NCBI GenBank assembly: GCA_910577835.1
Contig: CAJTOU010000013.1
Coordinates: 12,064-76,063 of the forward strand
DNA from: an uncultured Lachnospiraceae bacterium
Lineage (GTDB): Bacteria; Bacillota_A; Clostridia; Lachnospirales; Lachnospiraceae
Length of the DNA: 64,000 nt
Direction: 5' to 3'
Numbering within the stretch: position 1 is the stretch's first letter; every line of letters begins with the position of its first letter. The notes under the pieces are model-generated. The model was not told the origin of the DNA. It made no database searches and saw only the letters and a program-made list of their open reading frames with translations. The translations under genes were made by a program, and so were the position numbers. This document shows positions 25,947 through 35,104 of the stretch, piece after piece.

Positions 25947-27554
25947 TTACAATGTCATATTTACATCAAGACTGTTGATTCCCTGTACTACAAACGGAAT
26001 AATCAGTTTTACGATAATTACCAGACATAATGGCAGAAACGCAATCGCTCTGGCAATCAGTGATTTTTTGTTAATAATTTCATCATTATCCTGCTTGTGC
26101 TTGTCTACATAATACATTCTGTCTGATTCCACATCTTCAAACGCCTGATAAACCGGCATGGTATCACATGCAATAAAGCTGTCCATCATTTTTTCATAAG
26201 GCGTAAAACCAGTTGTTCCTTTCGCTTCCCGAAAGGTATCTATTCCTTTATAAGACAGCACGTTTGACAGTTCATAAATATGAGTTTTAAAAAGAACAGC
26301 AAAACTCTCCAATCTTTGAAGAATTTCAGCTATCGTTATACGGTCTATATGCATAATCATCAATATAATTGTCTGAAACCGTACAATCTCTTCTTCTCTC
26401 TCCATAATCAAAATTTGTTTTCGTATCAGAATACTGATAAATATTGTATAATATCCTGCTACACAACAAACCATAACCGTACAGATAAGAGCAGTTCCTG
26501 TAATTCCTATGCTGACAGTCAGGGCAAATCCGCCTCCTGTATAACACAGGGCATACAGCCATCTTATCAAAATAAATTCTGCAAGATTATAAGAATAAAC
26601 CACCTCCCTCAGCAGCTTGTTGATTTTTTCAGCCTGCTTCTTTCTATGGCTGATATAAAATATTATAAAACGATTAATGATTTCATTTTCTGCCAGCTGC
26701 TCAATGAATCTGTTTTTATATCTTTCAGTATGGTTAATCCTTTTCAGTACAGTAATCAGCTTATAAACAGCAATCGTAAAAACCATTAAAAAAATCGTTG
26801 TAATCATTCCCTGTATTCCATAATATGCCTCCTGCATTTCGGGCATATTATACAGCGCCCATTTTTCAATCGGTTTAATTGCAAAAACCGGAAGAAGTGT
26901 CAATCCTACAAGTCCCATAAACTGATTGTTGATTTTCCTTCTCTTAAGCTGTTCAATATTAATATCCTCTTTCAGATAACCAAGATTTTTTACAAACATA
27001 GACTGCCCGTCAATTTTTTTATCCCCATACTTTAATGTCATAAGACAGATGGAATAAAAGGTAAGAAAAAAATTATTCGGAGATATTTCACTATATTCCT
27101 CCTTCTCTTTTACATAACAGTTTCTCAGACACTCCAGTATTTTTTCACCCTGTATGGACATTTCATAATCTGCATAATTAACTGCATCCTGTATCGCCTC
27201 CTCAAGCATGCCGTCAAACTGAAACCGGAATTTTACATCCGATACAAATTTTTCAAGCTGCAAAAGAAGCTTGATTTCCAGTTTGTCCAAATCTCCATAA
27301 ATTTTAGAATTAACCACTGCATAAACCATAAGCGAACAGAGCATGGCATAATATATGGAAAAATCCGCAAAGATAAACAATCCTGCTGCCATAAGCCCTG
27401 CCATAATGTAAATACGGATTAAATACTCCGCTGTTCTGTTTATAATTGAATATCTTGTAGAAGGATATAAAATAGCAACTCTGCTCTCTATTCTTTTTGT
27501 CAGTTCAGAAGTCAGAAATAATTTTCTGCTATATTTGTATACAATACTTCGCAC
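25947..27554 (-). CDS. TadB/TadC-like (GspF-type) inner membrane platform protein, double length
   Basis: 535 residues from a GTG start (AGGAGG 7 nt upstream). Two repeated halves are seen, each with paired membrane helices around helical cytosolic regions (about 45-85 and 210-275; 330-380 and 505-530). Tad systems usually have two separate genes of about 300 residues (TadB and TadC); here one long protein may do both jobs. It would form the platform turned by the CpaF ATPase. Its start overlaps the ATPase 3' end by 26 bp. Confidence 0.8.
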   Translation of the reverse strand: MRSIVYKYSRKLFLTSELTKRIESRVAILYPSTRYSIINRTAEYLIRIYIMAGLMAAGLFIFADFSIYYAMLCSLMVYAVVNSKIYGDLDKLEIKLLLQLEKFVSDVKFRFQFDGMLEEAIQDAVNYADYEMSIQGEKILECLRNCYVKEKEEYSEISPNNFFLTFYSICLMTLKYGDKKIDGQSMFVKNLGYLKEDINIEQLKRRKINNQFMGLVGLTLLPVFAIKPIEKWALYNMPEMQEAYYGIQGMITTIFLMVFTIAVYKLITVLKRINHTERYKNRFIEQLAENEIINRFIIFYISHRKKQAEKINKLLREVVYSYNLAEFILIRWLYALCYTGGGFALTVSIGITGTALICTVMVCCVAGYYTIFISILIRKQILIMEREEEIVRFQTIILMIMHIDRITIAEILQRLESFAVLFKTHIYELSNVLSYKGIDTFREAKGTTGFTPYEKMMDSFIACDTMPVYQAFEDVESDRMYYVDKHKQDNDEIINKKSLIARAIAFLPLCLVIIVKLIIPFVVQGINSLDVNMTL

Positions 27555-29118
27555 AAAATTCCCTCCTGTCCATCTCTGTCATTCTTTTCTGCATTTCCTT
27601 TGCCGCATTTTCTGAAAACATATTTTTAAATATATATTTATCTTCTTCAAAAACCACAATATCCACAATTTCGTAACCCTGTTCGTTACTTTTTGGCACA
27701 ATCTCCGAAACTCTCTCTATATATCTGTGTCCCGCAATATCCTTTTCCAGATGAATATCAAAACGGATAGAATCTATCACCTGTTCTCTGGCTATTTTTT
27801 CATTTCGAAAAAGTCCGCTGGATAACAGGCTGTTTCGCATATATTTGATAAGATTTTCTGTCGTTTTTGCATGGTGAGTAAACAATGTAAATAACGAACC
27901 TACCTGAGACATCTGTATCAGATATGCAGCCACTTCAATACTTGCTACCTCTCCCAAAATATTGACTACGCCGTCTGTTTTCTTTTGAAGGTCCAGTCCC
28001 TCCTGCCCTGAGATATTTTCTGTTTCCCGAAAAGATAAAATATTTCTGTCAGGGTAAGTATCTCTTAAATGAAGCTCAAATGCCATCTCCTGTATCCTAA
28101 GTGTAAAAGAAGGATGAATAAACCCGATTAGTCCCATTAAAAGCGTGGTCTTTCCTGTTCCCTGTGCTCCAGTAACGCCAGATATCTGGCAGCCTTTAAC
28201 AATCCATTTTAAAACATCAATAACAATTCTGTTTCCCTTGTCTGTAATCAGTTCTTCAAGCTCTTTTTTTTCAATAGTATCAAACTTTCTGACAAAAAAC
28301 GCAAAGCTTTCTGCAAAAGGCGGCCGCACTACAACAATTCTGGAATGGTCTTTCATTTCATTGACAATATATCCCTTTGTCTTTGACAGCTGCCCCGGAT
28401 TTCCATAGCGGTAAATATTCATGCAGATTCGTTCCAGCTCTCTTTCACTTTCAAAGCTTAAAAATTTTAAATGAAGTGTAATTCCATGATAAAACACCCA
28501 CACGCTGTTATGCTCTCCTTCTCTGCCTGATACTCCGCCTGAAATTCCATCAATATTAAAATCTCTCAACTGGTCAATAATGCCAAGTCCTCTGTATCCG
28601 GCATAAACTCTCTGTACCACTATTTTCTGTTTATCCATTTCCGACAAAAAACAGGAAATCTTAATAAAAATATCCTCCAAAAGTTCGCTGTCAATGCAGT
28701 ATTCCATATTCTCATCAAATATTTTTTCCAGAATATGGTTATCTTTCATAAATGCCTCAAAAGCTCCCTCTTTATATTCTTTTTCATAAAAATGCATCAG
28801 AATATCAAATTTATCTCTGTATGTAAGCCTGCTTTTATCTTCAAAACTGATAATTCTGTCCCATTCCTTTCCGGAAAATTTCAGTTTTTTTACCAGAATA
28901 TCCTCTATCACATCTTTTACATAACTTTTGGCAGATATATCTCCGATGCCGCAGTTGTTCAAAGCCTCTCTGAGCTCCCGTTTCCTGAGTCTCAACCGCT
29001 TAAGTTCCTTTTCATTTAATCCCACTTCATAAAGATTTGCCCTTAAAATCTGGTTAATTTCATCGCTGATTAAAAGCGTCAGGGCTTCCTGTCCCAAATC
29101 CTCCTTATATTCCCTCAT
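27529..29118 (-). CDS. CpaF/TadA family secretion ATPase
   Basis: 529 residues. The C-terminal half carries Walker A GAQGTGKTTLL (about residue 320), an Asp/Glu box (LRIQEMAFELHLRDTYP), Walker B-like VVNILGEVASIEVAAYLIQ and a His box (LFTHHAKTTENLIKYMRN). The N-terminal half has the usual helical and FIST-like region with VYAGYRGLGIIDQL and GGVSG. The enzyme powers pilus assembly from the cytosolic face. It is longer than classic CpaF (about 430). Overlaps of 14 and 26 bp with neighbours show tight operon coupling. Confidence 0.9.
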   Translation of the reverse strand: MREYKEDLGQEALTLLISDEINQILRANLYEVGLNEKELKRLRLRKRELREALNNCGIGDISAKSYVKDVIEDILVKKLKFSGKEWDRIISFEDKSRLTYRDKFDILMHFYEKEYKEGAFEAFMKDNHILEKIFDENMEYCIDSELLEDIFIKISCFLSEMDKQKIVVQRVYAGYRGLGIIDQLRDFNIDGISGGVSGREGEHNSVWVFYHGITLHLKFLSFESERELERICMNIYRYGNPGQLSKTKGYIVNEMKDHSRIVVVRPPFAESFAFFVRKFDTIEKKELEELITDKGNRIVIDVLKWIVKGCQISGVTGAQGTGKTTLLMGLIGFIHPSFTLRIQEMAFELHLRDTYPDRNILSFRETENISGQEGLDLQKKTDGVVNILGEVASIEVAAYLIQMSQVGSLFTLFTHHAKTTENLIKYMRNSLLSSGLFRNEKIAREQVIDSIRFDIHLEKDIAGHRYIERVSEIVPKSNEQGYEIVDIVVFEEDKYIFKNMFSENAAKEMQKRMTEMDRREFCAKYCIQI

Positions 29119-29902
29119 ATCCCGCCTTTCTTAAAATCATATTAGTTGTATGATACAATTCCATAATAAAATCATAATCGGCATCTGTCTTTTTTGAAAA
29201 AATACCTCTGGTAATAAACGGAACTAGCTTTCCGTCATTTATGGCATCATGAAAATGAATATTATAGGGAATTACGCCGATAGAATCTTTGGAAATATTA
29301 TATTTATGCCGGATTTTACTGACGCTGTCTTTTGAATTTGTGTCATATCTCCCTACAATAAAAATTGCTTTTTCCCTGATTTTCCAATCCTCCATAATTT
29401 CGTCCATGCAGTCCATTCCCTGAAAAAGATTCACCACCAGAATATCTGTATCACGAAACAATGCCTCTGTCAGCTGGTTTTTTCCATTGGCGCAATCAAT
29501 AAAATTGACACTCTCAAAATCCTTCATTCCTTCTAAAAGCATTTTTATAAATCTTTCATCAAACACCTCTTCCTGTTTTTTTGAAGATGGCATATAGAAA
29601 AGGTTTGTATGTCTAACATTAACAGTATTATCAGAAATAATTTCTCTTTCAATCTTTTTTATTTTTGATTTGTCCCATACTTCATCCAGTCCTTTTCTGT
29701 TGTAAAAAGAAAATTCTTCATTTAAAGCATTTGTATTTTTTCCGCCCTCAAATGCCAGACTCAGTGGAGTGCTTTTTTTATCAAGCTGAACCAGCAATGT
29801 TTTTAAGGAATACAATACGGATGTCATAGTGCTGACTGCCAGCATATTATTGCTTGTTCCGCTTTTTCCCGAAGCGCTGCTCCAAAATGTTATGTTTCTC
29901 AA
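29105..29902 (-). CDS. CpaE/TadZ-like protein with degenerate P-loop
   Basis: 265 residues from a TTG start with GGAGGG 8 nt upstream; overlaps the previous gene by 56 bp. The N-terminus FWSSASGKSGTSNNMLAVST sits where the ParA/MinD deviant Walker A (KGGTGKT) would be, but the second Lys-Thr is lost (GKSGTSNN). VNFIDCANG and DILVVNLFQGMDCMDEI fit the later MinD-like strands. TadZ/CpaE proteins place Tad machines in the cell; many have lost ATPase residues. Confidence 0.75.
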   Translation of the reverse strand: MRNITFWSSASGKSGTSNNMLAVSTMTSVLYSLKTLLVQLDKKSTPLSLAFEGGKNTNALNEEFSFYNRKGLDEVWDKSKIKKIEREIISDNTVNVRHTNLFYMPSSKKQEEVFDERFIKMLLEGMKDFESVNFIDCANGKNQLTEALFRDTDILVVNLFQGMDCMDEIMEDWKIREKAIFIVGRYDTNSKDSVSKIRHKYNISKDSIGVIPYNIHFHDAINDGKLVPFITRGIFSKKTDADYDFIMELYHTTNMILRKAGYEGI

Positions 29903-30629
29903 TGGTTTTACCCTCCTTTGCGTATTTTAACGAATATTTTATCTGCTTTTTGTCATATCCTGTTAATTCTGCGGCTATCTGCTCAAGAACCTTCAAAAAT
30001 TCTGCCGACAGATTTTGAAAGCCTCCAAAATCTCCATACTGCATGTTGATTCTGTATTCACGGTCTGTCAGGTCATCATGTATCTGATAAACTCTGTGTG
30101 TCTGATACATTTTCAGAAGATAATCATCCATAAATACATATTTCATCAGATATTGTGCATGAATTCCTCCGTCAGTAACATCACGGACAATAATTCCCGT
30201 AGCCATTCTGGAGTTTTTTATCTCATTTACCATGGAAAAAAAGTTGATATATTGCGTATCAGAAATGTAATATATTTTTGATAAATAATTGCCAGGGATA
30301 TGCCTGATATTATTCTCCATACAAATAAGAATATAGTTATATTCATTATTTTCTTCTGCATATACATTAAAATCTTTGCCAATATAATCAACATTTCTGT
30401 AAGTTACAGGAAATTTTTCGGAAACTGAAAAAAGATAATATAATCCATGACCTTCGGTCAAATCTGCGATTAGAACTCTTTTTTGAAGATTTTTAAGAAT
30501 CTGTCCAAGATAAACTGCCAAGTCTACTGACAGCTTTCCGCACAAACCCACATATGTAACGTTCGTGTTTTCACCTCCCTGTATAATTTTTAGGGAAGCC
30601 TGTCTTGGATAAATAATTTTCAGAAACAT
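29847..30629 (-). CDS. CpaE/MinD-fold protein, first gene of the Tad-like operon (start uncertain)
   Basis: The frame continues far upstream through the promoter, so the start must be downstream of it. Two choices remain: an ATG at 30629, which would be almost leaderless since the TSS expected from the -10 box is near 30627, or an ACG at 30566 placed 7 nt after a strong GGGAGG. The second gives a protein starting NVTYVGLCGKLSVDLAVYL, a MinD/ParA-type first strand and (degenerate) P-loop, followed by RVLIADLTEGHGLYYLF. The product is 239-260 residues. It resembles the following CpaE-like gene in layout. Confidence 0.65.
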   Translation of the reverse strand: MFLKIIYPRQASLKIIQGGENTNVTYVGLCGKLSVDLAVYLGQILKNLQKRVLIADLTEGHGLYYLFSVSEKFPVTYRNVDYIGKDFNVYAEENNEYNYILICMENNIRHIPGNYLSKIYYISDTQYINFFSMVNEIKNSRMATGIIVRDVTDGGIHAQYLMKYVFMDDYLLKMYQTHRVYQIHDDLTDREYRINMQYGDFGGFQNLSAEFLKVLEQIAAELTGYDKKQIKYSLKYAKEGKTIEKHNILEQRFGKKRNKQ

Positions 30630-30633
30630 CTGT

Positions 30634-30662
30634 ATTATATCATATACTTTTCTGTTTGTAAA
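30634..30662 (-). promoter_or_regulatory. promoter of the Tad-like operon
   Basis: On the minus strand TTTACA (30662-30657), a 17-bp spacer and TATAAT (30639-30634). Confidence 0.7.
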
Positions 30663-30746
30663 TAGTTTTGTAAAATTTTTTAATTTTTTGTAATCAAAAT
30701 TCATTATTTGTTTTGGTGCAGATTTGTATTTCTGATACGGATTTAC

Positions 30747-30775
30747 TTGTCTTTTGAATAAAAATGTGCTAAGAT
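30747..30775 (+). promoter_or_regulatory. promoter of pyrBI
   Basis: TTGTCT (30747-30752), 17 bp, TAAGAT (30770-30775). The short leader (about 40 nt) leaves no room for a PyrR-type attenuator. Confidence 0.6.
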
Positions 30776-30822
30776 AAGCTGGAAGTTGGAAATGAAATAT
30801 GACTGAAAGGAACGTGTACATT

Positions 30823-31740
30823 ATGAGACATTTACTGAATCCTCTGGATTTAACGGTTGATGAGATTACTGATATTCTGGACTTAGCCTCCGATATTGAA
30901 AAAAATCCCGACAAATACAAAGAAGCCTGCAAAGGAAAGAAAATCGCAACATTATTTTACGAACCAAGCACCCGTACAAGATTAAGCTTTGAAACTGCCA
31001 TGTTAAACCTTGGCGGAAATGTAATCGGTTTTTCCGATGCAAGCTGCAGTTCTGCTTCTAAGGGTGAAAGTGTTGCCGACACTATTCGGCTAGTTTCCTG
31101 CTATGCCGATATCTGTGCTATGCGACATCCAAAGGAAGGGGCTCCGTTTGTGGCATCCCTTCATTCTTCGATTCCGGTTATCAATGCCGGCGATGGCGGT
31201 CATCAGCATCCTACTCAGACATTAACAGATATGATGACTATACGCTCATTAAAGGGAAGACTGGAAAATTTGACCATCGGCCTCTGTGGCGATTTGAAAT
31301 TCGGCCGCACTGTACATTCACTGATTAACGCACTTGTAAGGTACACGGGCATTAAATTTATACTGATTTCTCCACCGGAACTGCGTCTGCCTGATTATAT
31401 GAAGGAAGAAGTTCTTCTGGAAAATAACATTCCATTTGAGGAGGTTTCCAGTCTTGACGAAGCAATCGGCAGACTTGATATTCTCTATATGACAAGGGTT
31501 CAGAAGGAACGTTTTTTTAATGAGCAGGACTATATCCGCTTAAAAGACTGTTATATTCTTGACAATACAAAAATGGCCATGGCACCTCCTGATATGCTTG
31601 TGCTTCACCCTCTTCCACGCGTGAACGAAATCGCTACTGAAGTGGACAAGGACCCAAGAGCTGTTTACTTTAAACAGGTTCAGTACGGTGTATATGTAAG
31701 AATGGCACTTATACTGACGCTTCTTGAAATCACCGTATAA
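30823..31740 (+). CDS. pyrB: aspartate carbamoyltransferase catalytic subunit
   Basis: 305 residues from the ATG at 30823 (MRHLLNPLDLT); an eight-codon extension contains the AAAGG binding site and is rejected. Carbamoyl-phosphate and aspartate sites are intact: FYEPSTRTRLSFE, GDGGHQHPTQTLTD, LHPLPRVNEI. It catalyses the committed step of pyrimidine synthesis. It is followed by pyrI, so the holoenzyme should be the regulated E. coli-like dodecamer. Confidence 0.98.
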   Translation: MRHLLNPLDLTVDEITDILDLASDIEKNPDKYKEACKGKKIATLFYEPSTRTRLSFETAMLNLGGNVIGFSDASCSSASKGESVADTIRLVSCYADICAMRHPKEGAPFVASLHSSIPVINAGDGGHQHPTQTLTDMMTIRSLKGRLENLTIGLCGDLKFGRTVHSLINALVRYTGIKFILISPPELRLPDYMKEEVLLENNIPFEEVSSLDEAIGRLDILYMTRVQKERFFNEQDYIRLKDCYILDNTKMAMAPPDMLVLHPLPRVNEIATEVDKDPRAVYFKQVQYGVYVRMALILTLLEITV

Positions 31741-31785
31741 TATACAATGTAGTATAATATACAATGCAGATAATTATACAATACA
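31736..31785. repeat. short direct repeats between pyrB and pyrI
   Basis: TATAATATACAATG occurs at 31736 and 31753, with a third decayed copy (ATTATACAATA) near 31774. The first copy overlaps the pyrB stop. Each copy contains TATAAT. Confidence 0.6.
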
Positions 31786-31822
31786 GACGATACGCTTTAT
31801 ATATCAGAAAGGAATAAGAATT

Positions 31823-32245
31823 ATGTTAAATGTAGGAAGTCTTAACGACGGTGTTGTTCTTGACCACATTACAGCCGGAAAGTGCATGGAGGTCTATCAT
31901 TATCTGGGTCTTGACAAGCTGGACTGTCAGGTTGCGATTATCAAAAATGCCAAAAGTGAAAAAATGGGACGAAAGGATATTATTAAGATTGAATCTCCGT
32001 TAGACGTTGTGAATCTTGATATTTTAGCGTACCTTGACCACAATATTACAGTAAATATTATTCATAATGGAGAAATTTCCGAGAAAAAAATACTGCGTCT
32101 TCCAAAAACAATTAAAAATGTATTAAAATGCAGAAATCCAAGATGTATTACTTCAGAAGAGCAGGGACTTGACCAGATTTTTGTACTGACTGATACTGAC
32201 AGACAGATTTACAGATGCAAATATTGTGACGAAAAATTCAAATAA
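31823..32245 (+). CDS. pyrI: aspartate carbamoyltransferase regulatory subunit
   Basis: 140 residues from the ATG at 31823 (AAAGGAATAAG upstream). The N-terminal allosteric nucleotide domain includes DHITAGK; the C-terminal zinc domain has CRNPRC and CKYC, the C-x4-C...C-x2-C ligands needed to dock PyrB. It gives CTP/ATP control. It follows pyrB by 82 bp and is closed by a strong terminator. Confidence 0.97.
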   Translation: MLNVGSLNDGVVLDHITAGKCMEVYHYLGLDKLDCQVAIIKNAKSEKMGRKDIIKIESPLDVVNLDILAYLDHNITVNIIHNGEISEKKILRLPKTIKNVLKCRNPRCITSEEQGLDQIFVLTDTDRQIYRCKYCDEKFK

Positions 32246-32258
32246 AATATTATCATAG

Positions 32259-32288
32259 AAAAAACACCTGCCAAAAACAGGTGTTTTT
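32259..32288. terminator. bidirectional terminator between pyrI and rnpB
   Basis: AAAAACACCTG / CAGGTGTTTTT with a 6-7-nt loop. T-run in both directions; it would end both pyrBI and the RNase P RNA transcript. Confidence 0.9.
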
Positions 32289-32289
32289 A

Positions 32290-32635
32290 AGTGAGTAAAA
32301 CTATAAGCCGGGTTATGTGTTCGATGGTCATCTATCTAGACCTGACGTCGCCGTCAGGCTCAAGCGACCTACCCGAAAGCATGGACGGGCCGCCCGCTTT
32401 CTTATTCGGTCTTGCTTCGGATGGGGTTTACAGAGCCCTGACTGTTACCAGACAGGCGGTAGTCTCTTACACTGCCTTTCCACCCTTACCAGTTAAACTG
32501 GCGGTTTATTTCTGTTGCACTTTCCTGGGAGTCGCCTCCACCGGACGTTATCCGGCATCCTGCCCTGTGAAGCCCGGACTTTCCTCACCTGCTGCCTTTC
32601 GGCACTTGCAGCCGCGACCATCCATTTTGCTCACC
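32290..32635 (-). ncRNA. rnpB: RNase P RNA
   Basis: The minus strand contains the universally conserved 5' region GAGGAAAGTCCGGGC and the 3' region ATAACCCGGCTTATAG. The two ends pair (GTGAGCAAAA at the 5' end with TTTTACTCAC at the 3' end, helix P1). The length of about 346 nt is normal. It is the catalytic RNA of tRNA 5' maturation. It lies downstream of the nucleoside kinase gene. Confidence 0.95.
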
Positions 32636-32689
32636 GTTAAAACTATAACATTTTTCTTCTCTTTTGTCAAATCATGCAGTTTTTTCATT

Positions 32690-34351
32690 CTACAACCGAA
32701 AACATCCGCCTCCAATAAACTCACGAAGAAGTGAATTTGCCGGTACACTGTCGCTGCTTACCCCCAGAAAATAATCCATAAATTTCAACATTCTCTTTGC
32801 CTCTGTATAATAAGGACTGTCTGTCGGTATTCCAAATAAAAGCGGCTCTACATATTGCTTTAATACTGCTAACTCATAAATAAGCGCTGAGTTAAACATG
32901 ACATCTGCCTCCTCCTGAAATGGAAAAATATTCCGTTCCTCACCATTTCTTACAGACTGCCACCTTGCCAGAGTTTCCTCTGCACCCGTGCCCCTTGTTC
33001 TCGCATCCCTTACAATCCGGCGCAAAAGCCGGCAGTCCGTAGTGGAAATTCGATTATGTTCATCAACATTCAACTGTGTTAGTGCGCTTATATATATTTT
33101 AAACTTGCTTTCCTTTGGAAGAGTGTATGTCATTTTTTCATTTAAACAGTGAATTCCTTCTATTACAAGAATATCATCTTTTTCAAGCTTTAATGTATTT
33201 CCCTTATACAGACGCTTCCCTTCCACAAAATCAAACGTAGGAAGTTCTACCTCCATGCCCTGCAGAAGCTTTCCCATATCATTGTTAAATAAGGCAATAT
33301 CCAGCGCTTCTAGTGCTTCAAAATCATAGTTTCCAGCGCTGTCTCTTGGGTTATCTTCTCTGTTTACAAAATAATTGTCCACTGCGATTGGATGTGGATG
33401 CAGTCCACAGGCGCGAAGCTGTATGGAAAGACGATGTGAAAATGTAGTCTTGCCGGAAGAAGACGGACCAGCAATAATCACAAATTTTATATTTCCTGCA
33501 CTTTGAATTTTTTTTGCAATCTCGGCAATCTTCTGTTCCTGCAAAGCTTCCTGCACCAACATGATTTCTCCGATATTTCCCTTTGAAATCTGCTCATTTA
33601 ATGCACCTACTGTATGTACTCCCATTAATGTGCCCCATCTGGAGGATTCTTTTAAAATTCCAAAAACCTTTGCCTGTGGCCGAAACTGTGGAACCTCCTT
33701 CGGATTTTCCTTTACTGGCATTTGCAGTACAAAACCTTCATCATAAGGATAAAGCTCAAATTTTTTCAGATATCCGGTAGACAATACCATATATCCATAG
33801 AAATAATCTTCAAATTTATTCAACCGATAAACATTCACTCTTGAGCTTCTTCTAAATCGAAACAGTCTTTCCTTGTCATACATGCCATGCTCTCTAAAAA
33901 ATAAAATGGCATCATTTGTAGACACCACCCGCTTTTCAAAAGGAATATCAGCCTGCACGATTTCATTCATTCTTTCTTTTACCTGTTTTAAAACATCTTC
34001 TTTGACACTGACTTCGCCTTCAATTTCACAGTAATATCCTCTGCTCAGAGAATACATGACATTAATCCCTTTGATTTTCTGTCCATATATATCATAAAAA
34101 GCCTTTAACATCACCATGACTACACTTCTTCTGTAAGTTTCATTTCCACAGATTGTATCTGTTGCCAGAAAAGAAATACTGCTTTTATCCTTAATGGTCT
34201 GCCCAAGCTCACTTAATTTATTATCCACCATTGCCAGCACAATATCATTTTCAAATCTATTCTGATATTCTGCTGCTATCTCTGCCAGTTTTGTTCCTTC
34301 AGTATAAGTTCTTCTTTCACCTTCTACCGTTACATAAAACTCTGTACTCAT
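32690..34351 (-). CDS. nucleoside (uridine) kinase with N-terminal TGS/ThrRS-like region
   Basis: 553 residues. About 1-60 resemble a TGS domain and about 60-200 the editing-like region of ThrRS (LSRGYYCEIEGEVSV). The C-terminal 270 residues are a P-loop kinase of the Udk/phosphoribulokinase class: IIAGPSSSGKTTFSHRL, VDNYFVNREDNP, DILVIEGIHCLN, RRIVRDARTRG. This is a known Clostridia architecture; phosphorylation of uridine or cytidine is expected. GGAGG precedes the ATG. It ends 54 bp from the rnpB 5' end and lies 27 bp after trmK. Confidence 0.9.
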   Translation of the reverse strand: MSTEFYVTVEGERRTYTEGTKLAEIAAEYQNRFENDIVLAMVDNKLSELGQTIKDKSSISFLATDTICGNETYRRSVVMVMLKAFYDIYGQKIKGINVMYSLSRGYYCEIEGEVSVKEDVLKQVKERMNEIVQADIPFEKRVVSTNDAILFFREHGMYDKERLFRFRRSSRVNVYRLNKFEDYFYGYMVLSTGYLKKFELYPYDEGFVLQMPVKENPKEVPQFRPQAKVFGILKESSRWGTLMGVHTVGALNEQISKGNIGEIMLVQEALQEQKIAEIAKKIQSAGNIKFVIIAGPSSSGKTTFSHRLSIQLRACGLHPHPIAVDNYFVNREDNPRDSAGNYDFEALEALDIALFNNDMGKLLQGMEVELPTFDFVEGKRLYKGNTLKLEKDDILVIEGIHCLNEKMTYTLPKESKFKIYISALTQLNVDEHNRISTTDCRLLRRIVRDARTRGTGAEETLARWQSVRNGEERNIFPFQEEADVMFNSALIYELAVLKQYVEPLLFGIPTDSPYYTEAKRMLKFMDYFLGVSSDSVPANSLLREFIGGGCFRL

Positions 34352-34378
34352 TGCAATACCTCCTGTGTCCGTTTTTCT

Positions 34379-35092
34379 TCACACCATTTTCTTAAACACC
34401 TCATCAATCAGTTTCGTGTCTCTTTGCAATTCCTCTCTCCTCTGTGCGGCCGCTTCTTTTGTATTCCCCTCAAGCTGCTGCAAAATTTGCATTTGCTGTC
34501 TTTTTTTCCATATAAGATATTCTTTTAAAACTGCATCCTTTTCCTCTATCAGTCTTTTTCCATAAAGATAATCCATTTCATCATAACTGTCTGTTCTGTT
34601 ATTTTTCTGATTCTTTCTGACTGCTTTCAAAACCGTATAGTATTTTCCCATATCAAAAATCATCTGTTCTCTTACAATTTGATATCCATTTTTTACCAGA
34701 TATTTTCTTACAAGAAACACCTCTGAATGAGGTGATAAAACCAGCTCTTTTGCTGTTTTTACCACCTTTTCACCTTTCTCCAGTATATTTGCAATCAACT
34801 CTCCGCCCATACCTGCGATAATAATTGAATCTGCTTCATTTTCACAAAGACCTTCCAGTCCGTCTGACTGTCTGGTTTCAATCCATTCTGATAAATTTTC
34901 TTCTTCTATATGTTTCCTTGCTCTTTCCAATGGCCCTCTGTTGATATCCAACGCAAAAGCACGTTTCACTGTTTTAGCCTTTACAAGTGCTATGGGCACA
35001 TATGCGTGGTCTGTTCCAATATCTGCCGCGGCTCCGCAGGGAGCTACAAAGCTGATAACAAGCTTTAATCTGTCTGATATCTGCATTTTCAA
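34379..35092 (-). CDS. trmK: tRNA (adenine22-N1)-methyltransferase TrmK
   Basis: 237 residues from a TTG with GAAGG 6 nt upstream (an ATG two codons later is the alternative). Rossmann SAM site VAPCGAAADIGTDHAYVPIAL, then ADSIIIAGMGGELIANIL and LVLSPHSEVFLVRKYL are typical of TrmK. The C-terminal coiled-coil part (ALLEEKDAVLKEY...KKRQQMQILQQLEG) is normal for the family. It immediately follows rpoD (12 bp), the standard arrangement. Confidence 0.94.
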   Translation of the reverse strand: MKMQISDRLKLVISFVAPCGAAADIGTDHAYVPIALVKAKTVKRAFALDINRGPLERARKHIEEENLSEWIETRQSDGLEGLCENEADSIIIAGMGGELIANILEKGEKVVKTAKELVLSPHSEVFLVRKYLVKNGYQIVREQMIFDMGKYYTVLKAVRKNQKNNRTDSYDEMDYLYGKRLIEEKDAVLKEYLIWKKRQQMQILQQLEGNTKEAAAQRREELQRDTKLIDEVFKKMV

Positions 35093-35104
35093 TATATACC
35101 TTCT

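Noticed and set aside
30776..30822. PyrR-type or other attenuator before pyrB
   Set aside because: The leader after the promoter is only about 40 nt and forms no terminator/antiterminator pair.
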